Shown here in pieces: positions 6,722 through 9,771 of a DNA stretch of 9,771 nucleotides. The stretch lies in contig WFMU01000121.1 of the NCBI GenBank assembly GCA_015488935.1, positions 1-9,771 on the forward strand, given 5' to 3'. This stretch comes from Flavobacteriaceae bacterium. Its GTDB lineage: Bacteria; Bacteroidota; Bacteroidia; Flavobacteriales; Flavobacteriaceae. The notes below the pieces were generated by a model that worked only from the letters and a program-made list of their open reading frames with translations, was not told the DNA's origin and ran no database searches. Numbering within the stretch: position 1 is the stretch's first letter; each line of letters begins with the position of its first letter. The position numbers and the translations under genes are program-made.

Positions 6722-7228
6722 ATGATAATCATTTCAGCAGATAAAAATCAAGGAAAAACCACACAAATAAAGAAAATTGTGGCATATTTAAAAGAAAAAA
6801 ATATTGCTATTGGTGGATTTTATTCCGAAAAAGTTTTTGATAATCAGAAATTTATTGGATACGATGTCATAATGGTAGAGACCAATAAATCGTATGCGTT
6901 TTTACGTTTAAAAGGTAATAACACACAACAGAGAATAGGTGATTTTTTTATTGATGAATTTGCTTTAGCAGAAGGAATCATACAAATAAAAAAAGCAATA
7001 ACGGATGAAGTAAAAGCTATTTTTATTGATGAAATAGGAAAGTTAGAATTAAAAAATCGTGGATGGACAGTTGCAATAAATAATTTATTACACAGCTATA
7101 AAGGCAAAATTATTATTGCTATTAGAGTTAATTTTGTACAAGATATTCTAAAAAAATGGAAATTAACAGATGTTGAGCAATACACAACTTCAGAAGATGA
7201 TTATAAAAAAATAATTTCAAAATTTTAA
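6722..7228 (+). CDS. THEP1-like nucleoside-triphosphatase (P-loop NTPase)
   Basis: The 168-residue soluble protein has a P-loop at its very start, ADKNQGKTT (6-14), with Ala in place of the first Gly, allowed by the Walker A pattern [AG]xxxxGK[ST]. GGFYSEKV (31-38) followed by FIGYDVIMV (44-52) matches the GFYTEEVR...G..i-type element of the THEP1/COG1618 family, and Walker B is AIFIDEIGKLEL (99-110) with Asp103 and Glu104; DEIGK.EL is the family hallmark. IRVNF (134-138) probably supplies a conserved Arg. Length is normal for THEP1 proteins, which hydrolyse ATP/GTP slowly and whose cellular role is unsettled. There is no LSGGQ signature, so it is not an ABC ATPase. It starts 2 bases after the membrane-protein stop, indicating translational coupling. 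From the context it may energise or regulate that membrane protein. MobB-like or DUF2478-type relatives are less likely alternatives. Confidence 0.82.
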   Translation: MIIISADKNQGKTTQIKKIVAYLKEKNIAIGGFYSEKVFDNQKFIGYDVIMVETNKSYAFLRLKGNNTQQRIGDFFIDEFALAEGIIQIKKAITDEVKAIFIDEIGKLELKNRGWTVAINNLLHSYKGKIIIAIRVNFVQDILKKWKLTDVEQYTTSEDDYKKIISKF

Positions 7229-7250
7229 TAAATCAATAAAAAAATATAAT

Positions 7251-7273
7251 ATACCCTATTTTTTTTAGGGTGT
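7251..7273. repeat. Inverted repeat between the NTPase gene and the glnN promoter
   Basis: ATACCCTA (7251-7258) and TAGGGTGT (7266-7273) pair over 8 positions (one U-G wobble) around a seven-T loop. It is 23 bases past the NTPase stop and ends 4 bases before the TTG of the glnN promoter. It may terminate the upstream transcript, though no T run follows the stem, or be an operator touching the glnN promoter. Confidence 0.5.
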
Positions 7274-7277
7274 AATC

Positions 7278-7306
7278 TTGTAAAACTAATATTTTTACTA
7301 CATTTG
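7278..7306 (+). promoter_or_regulatory. Promoter of glnN
   Basis: TTG at 7278-7280, an 18-base spacer and TACATTTG at 7299-7306 make a textbook Bacteroidota promoter (TTG-N17/23-TAnnTTTG). Initiation would fall near 7312, giving a leader of about 30 bases. The leader just before the ATG is nearly all A/T, as usual for strongly expressed flavobacterial genes. Confidence 0.75.
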
Positions 7307-7344
7307 CCCTGTAATTTTAATTCAAATAATAAAAAATTAAAAAA

Positions 7345-9531
7345 ATGGCAACAATTCGATTTCATGCACTAAAAGAAACTTTTAATAGAAAACCAGTAAA
7401 ATTTAAAGAAAAAGGGAAGCATTCTGAAAATTTTGGAAAAAACGTTTTTAACTATGGTTCAATGCGACAAGCAATGACCAAAGAAGCATTTAAAAGTGTA
7501 CAAAGTGCCATAGAGCATGGAACAAAAATTGACCGAAAAGTTGCTGACCAAGTAGCAAGTGCCATGAAAGATTGGGCGCTGGCAAAAGGTGCAACACATT
7601 ACACACATTGGTTTCAACCATTAACAGGAACAACAGCCGAAAAACACGATGCCTTTTTTGAGCCAATTGAAAATGGAGCAGCAATCGAAAAATTTGGTGG
7701 TGGACAGTTAGTACAACAAGAGCCAGACGCTTCTAGTTTCCCGAACGGAGGAATTAGAAACACCTTTGAAGCTAGAGGTTATACTGCTTGGGACCCAACA
7801 TCACCAGCATTTATTTATGGAACAACCTTATGTATTCCAACCATATTTGTAGCCTATACAGGAGAAGCATTAGATTATAAAACGCCATTATTAAAAGCAT
7901 TACACAAAGTAGATGCAGCTGCAACTGCAGTATGTAAATACTTCGATAAAAATGTAAAAAAGACCATTTCTACCTTAGGATGGGAACAAGAGTACTTTTT
8001 AATTGACGATGCTTTTGCAAAAGCAAGACCAGATATTACTTTAACAGGAAGAACTTTAGTAGGGCATTCACCAGCAAAAGGACAACAATTAGATGACCAC
8101 TATTTTGGGTCTATTTCTAATAGAGTATTAAATTTTATGCGAGACCTAGAAACGGAATGTATGTATTTGGGAGTACCAGTAAAAACACGTCATAACGAGG
8201 TGGCTCCAAATCAATTTGAATTGGCTCCAGTTTTTGAAGAAACCAATTTGGCAGTAGATCATAATTCCTTATTAATGGATGTGATGGAAAAGATTGCAGG
8301 TCGTCATCATTTTAAAATCTTATTTCACGAAAAACCATTTGCAGGAATTAACGGTTCTGGAAAACATAACAATTGGAGTTTGGCAACAGATACAGGAGTT
8401 AATTTATTAAGTCCAGGAAAAACACCAATGAGCAACTTACAATTTTTAACCTTTTTTATAAATACCATAAAAGCAGTACACGATAATGAAGAACTGCTAA
8501 GAGCAGGAATTGCAAGTGCAAGTAACGACCATCGTTTGGGAGCAAACGAAGCACCACCAGCAATCATATCGGTATTTATCGGAACACAATTAACCAAAGT
8601 GTTACAAGATTTAAAAAATGTAACCAAAGGAAAACTTTCGCCAGAAGAAAAAACCGATTTAAAACTGAATATTGTTGGTAAAATACCAGATGTAATGTTA
8701 GATAATACTGATCGTAATAGAACATCGCCATTTGCATTTACAGGAAATAAATTTGAGTTTAGAGCGGTAGGTTCTACACAAAATTGTGCTAATCCAATGA
8801 CCATTTTAAATACTATTGTAGCAAAACAATTGGAAGATTTTAAAGCAGAAGTAGATGCGTTAATTAAAGGCAAAAATCTTAAAAAAGACGAGGCGATTTT
8901 TAATGTTTTGCGTGAATATATTAAAGCATCCGAAAGAATTTTATTTGAAGGAAATGGTTATTCCGAAGCATGGGAAAAAGAAGCAAAAAAACGAGGGTTA
9001 AGCAATAACAAAACAACGCCAACAGCTTTAAAAGCAAAAGTATCTAAAAAAGCAATTCAACTTTTTGAAGAAATGGGTGTAATGACTGAAGTAGAGAGTA
9101 AAGCAAGATACGAAATAGAAGTAGAAGAATATACCATGCGTATTCAAATAGAAGGACGAGTTTTAGGCGATTTAGCACGTAACCATATTGTGCCAACTGC
9201 CATAAAATACCAAACTGCATTAATACAAAATGCACAAGGATTAAAAGATATTTTTGGTAAAGATTTTAAGAAAATTGCCAAAGAACAATTAGAATTAATC
9301 AAAACTATTTCAGACCATATTACTGCCATTAAAGCAAAGACCAAAGAAATGATTAATGAGCGCAAGAAAGCAAATAAAATTGAAGATTTTGAAAAACAAG
9401 CAGCAGCTTATTGCAACAAAGTAAAACCATATTTTGATGAAATTCGTTACCATTGCGATAAATTAGAAATTATGATAGATGATGAACTTTGGCCATTGTC
9501 AAAGTACAGAGAGATATTGTTTACTAGATAA
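7345..9531 (+). CDS. glnN: Type III glutamine synthetase
   Basis: The 728-residue protein has the length and sequence of GSIII, the large glutamine synthetase of Bacteroidota and cyanobacteria, which makes glutamine from glutamate, ammonia and ATP in the cytoplasm. The N-terminal GSIII region (about 1-190) includes FGKNVFNYGSMRQAM (30-44) and THYTHWFQPLTGTTAEKHDAF (80-100). The catalytic core includes WEQEYFLID (213-221, metal-binding Glu214 and Glu216), HNEVAPNQFELAP (283-295, Glu285 and Glu292), NGSGKHNNWSL (336-346, catalytic-loop His341), and NRTSPFAFTGNKFEFR (458-473), which holds the Arg residues that contact nucleotide and glutamate. The C-terminal helical extension (about 560-728) is also standard for GSIII and ends DELWPLSKYREILFTR. 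Nothing is truncated. It is transcribed alone, with a promoter at 7278-7306 and a terminator right after its stop; the inverted repeat at 7251-7273 may bear on its control. No adenylylation partner or PII gene is in the window. Confidence 0.97.
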   Translation: MATIRFHALKETFNRKPVKFKEKGKHSENFGKNVFNYGSMRQAMTKEAFKSVQSAIEHGTKIDRKVADQVASAMKDWALAKGATHYTHWFQPLTGTTAEKHDAFFEPIENGAAIEKFGGGQLVQQEPDASSFPNGGIRNTFEARGYTAWDPTSPAFIYGTTLCIPTIFVAYTGEALDYKTPLLKALHKVDAAATAVCKYFDKNVKKTISTLGWEQEYFLIDDAFAKARPDITLTGRTLVGHSPAKGQQLDDHYFGSISNRVLNFMRDLETECMYLGVPVKTRHNEVAPNQFELAPVFEETNLAVDHNSLLMDVMEKIAGRHHFKILFHEKPFAGINGSGKHNNWSLATDTGVNLLSPGKTPMSNLQFLTFFINTIKAVHDNEELLRAGIASASNDHRLGANEAPPAIISVFIGTQLTKVLQDLKNVTKGKLSPEEKTDLKLNIVGKIPDVMLDNTDRNRTSPFAFTGNKFEFRAVGSTQNCANPMTILNTIVAKQLEDFKAEVDALIKGKNLKKDEAIFNVLREYIKASERILFEGNGYSEAWEKEAKKRGLSNNKTTPTALKAKVSKKAIQLFEEMGVMTEVESKARYEIEVEEYTMRIQIEGRVLGDLARNHIVPTAIKYQTALIQNAQGLKDIFGKDFKKIAKEQLELIKTISDHITAIKAKTKEMINERKKANKIEDFEKQAAAYCNKVKPYFDEIRYHCDKLEIMIDDELWPLSKYREILFTR

Positions 9532-9546
9532 AAATAAAAATTTATT

Positions 9547-9586
9547 AGGGTTTCGTTTCTTACAATGAAACCCTTTATTTTTCTAT
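9547..9586 (+). terminator. Rho-independent terminator of glnN
   Basis: AGGGTTTC (9547-9554) pairs with GAAACCCT (9567-9574); three further inner pairs (9555-9557 with 9564-9566, one a G-U wobble) leave a six-base loop. A T-rich run (TTTATTTTTCTATTT) follows. It begins 16 bases after the glnN stop. Confidence 0.85.
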
Positions 9587-9609
9587 TTATGATAAGAAAA
9601 CTAAATATT

Positions 9610-9623
9610 TTCCATATATGGAA
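9610..9623. repeat. Perfect 14-bp palindrome
   Basis: TTCCATATATGGAA reads the same on both strands. It lies just after the glnN terminator in non-coding DNA and could be a dimeric regulator site for a gene beyond the window, or part of the palindrome-rich tail. Confidence 0.6.
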
Positions 9624-9634
9624 TAGGAACCAAG

Positions 9635-9711
9635 TTGTATTCTAATTTTATACAATTAATTTGGTATTATACCAATTGTTAAGCAAAATACGTTATAAAT
9701 AAATTAGAATA
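9635..9711. repeat. Nested inverted repeats, possible small repeat element
   Basis: An outer pair, TATTCTAATTTTAT (9638-9651) with ATAAATTAGAATA (9699-9711), matches over 13 bases with one bulged T. Inside it is a perfect inverted repeat TTGGTAT-T-ATACCAA (9661-9675). TTGTAT/ATACAA (9635-9640/9650-9655) offers a competing left-side hairpin. No frame of note crosses the area, so it is structured non-coding DNA, possibly a dispersed intergenic repeat. Confidence 0.5.
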
Positions 9712-9730
9712 TATTTTTCTTTTTTGAGGC

Positions 9731-9770
9731 ATAAATTCTTTGCATAGCTATGTTTATGGGAATAATTTAT
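9731..9770. repeat. Inverted repeat with a central palindrome at the window edge
   Basis: ATAAATTCTT (9731-9740) pairs with AATAATTTAT (9761-9770) with one mismatch, and the enclosed stretch holds the perfect palindrome CATAGCTATG (9743-9752). The structure may continue beyond the right edge. Confidence 0.45.
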
Positions 9771-9771
9771 A

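Noticed and set aside
6722..7228. ABC transporter ATPase (EcfA) for the membrane protein
   Set aside because: The protein is only 168 residues, has no LSGGQ signature or Q-loop, and its DEIGK.EL Walker B region is that of THEP1-type NTPases.
8325..8873. 182-codon open frame on the - strand inside glnN
   Set aside because: It lies wholly opposite a strongly conserved glnN region, has no recognisable domain, and is the sort of antisense frame the codon pattern of glnN creates.

Overview
The window looks like chromosome of a marine-type member of the Flavobacteriaceae (Bacteroidota). It is very AT-rich with A-rich translation leaders in place of Shine-Dalgarno sites. Several upstream regions carry the Bacteroidota -7 element TAnnTTTG. 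The gene content also fits: a type III glutamine synthetase (GlnN), a DUF3857/transglutaminase-fold secreted protein, an ORF6N protein and the membrane-anchored MutS-like family of flavobacteria. This assignment comes from pattern recognition, with no database search.

Layout. Bases 1-117 are the 3' end of an unidentified + strand gene. Bases 173-2086 (+) encode an exported DUF3857/transglutaminase-like protein that appears to have lost its catalytic Cys and His. Eight bases later, convergent on the - strand, lies a MutS-related ATPase gene (2095-3876). A single in-frame TAG codon (3163-3165) cuts it into a 237-codon membrane/core half and a 351-codon ATPase half. Three bases upstream of it, on the same strand, is an ORF6N-domain gene (3880-4404) that probably shares its promoter. 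A 53-bp divergent control region (4405-4457) separates this pair from a + strand run of four genes: a ModE-type winged-helix regulator without a molybdate-binding domain (4458-4784), a METTL7/UbiE-like SAM methyltransferase (4803-5414), a 396-residue polytopic membrane protein that reads like a fusion of an ECF transporter S component and T component (5529-6719), and a THEP1-like P-loop NTPase (6722-7228) two bases behind it. The window ends with glnN (7345-9531), which has its own well-formed promoter and terminator, followed by a palindrome-rich non-coding tail (9532-9771).

How the genes may work together. The + strand run 4458-7228 is the most interesting unit: a small regulator, a methyltransferase, and a membrane protein tightly coupled to an NTPase that is not an ABC ATPase. 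I infer a non-canonical uptake system in which the THEP1-like protein could stand in for the usual EcfA ATPases. The substrate cannot be read from this sequence, although the ModE-like regulator hints at an oxyanion or metal-cofactor link. The MutS-like gene looks like a recent nonsense mutant, or contains a base error, because both halves are otherwise well preserved. GlnN is an ordinary, intact nitrogen-assimilation enzyme.
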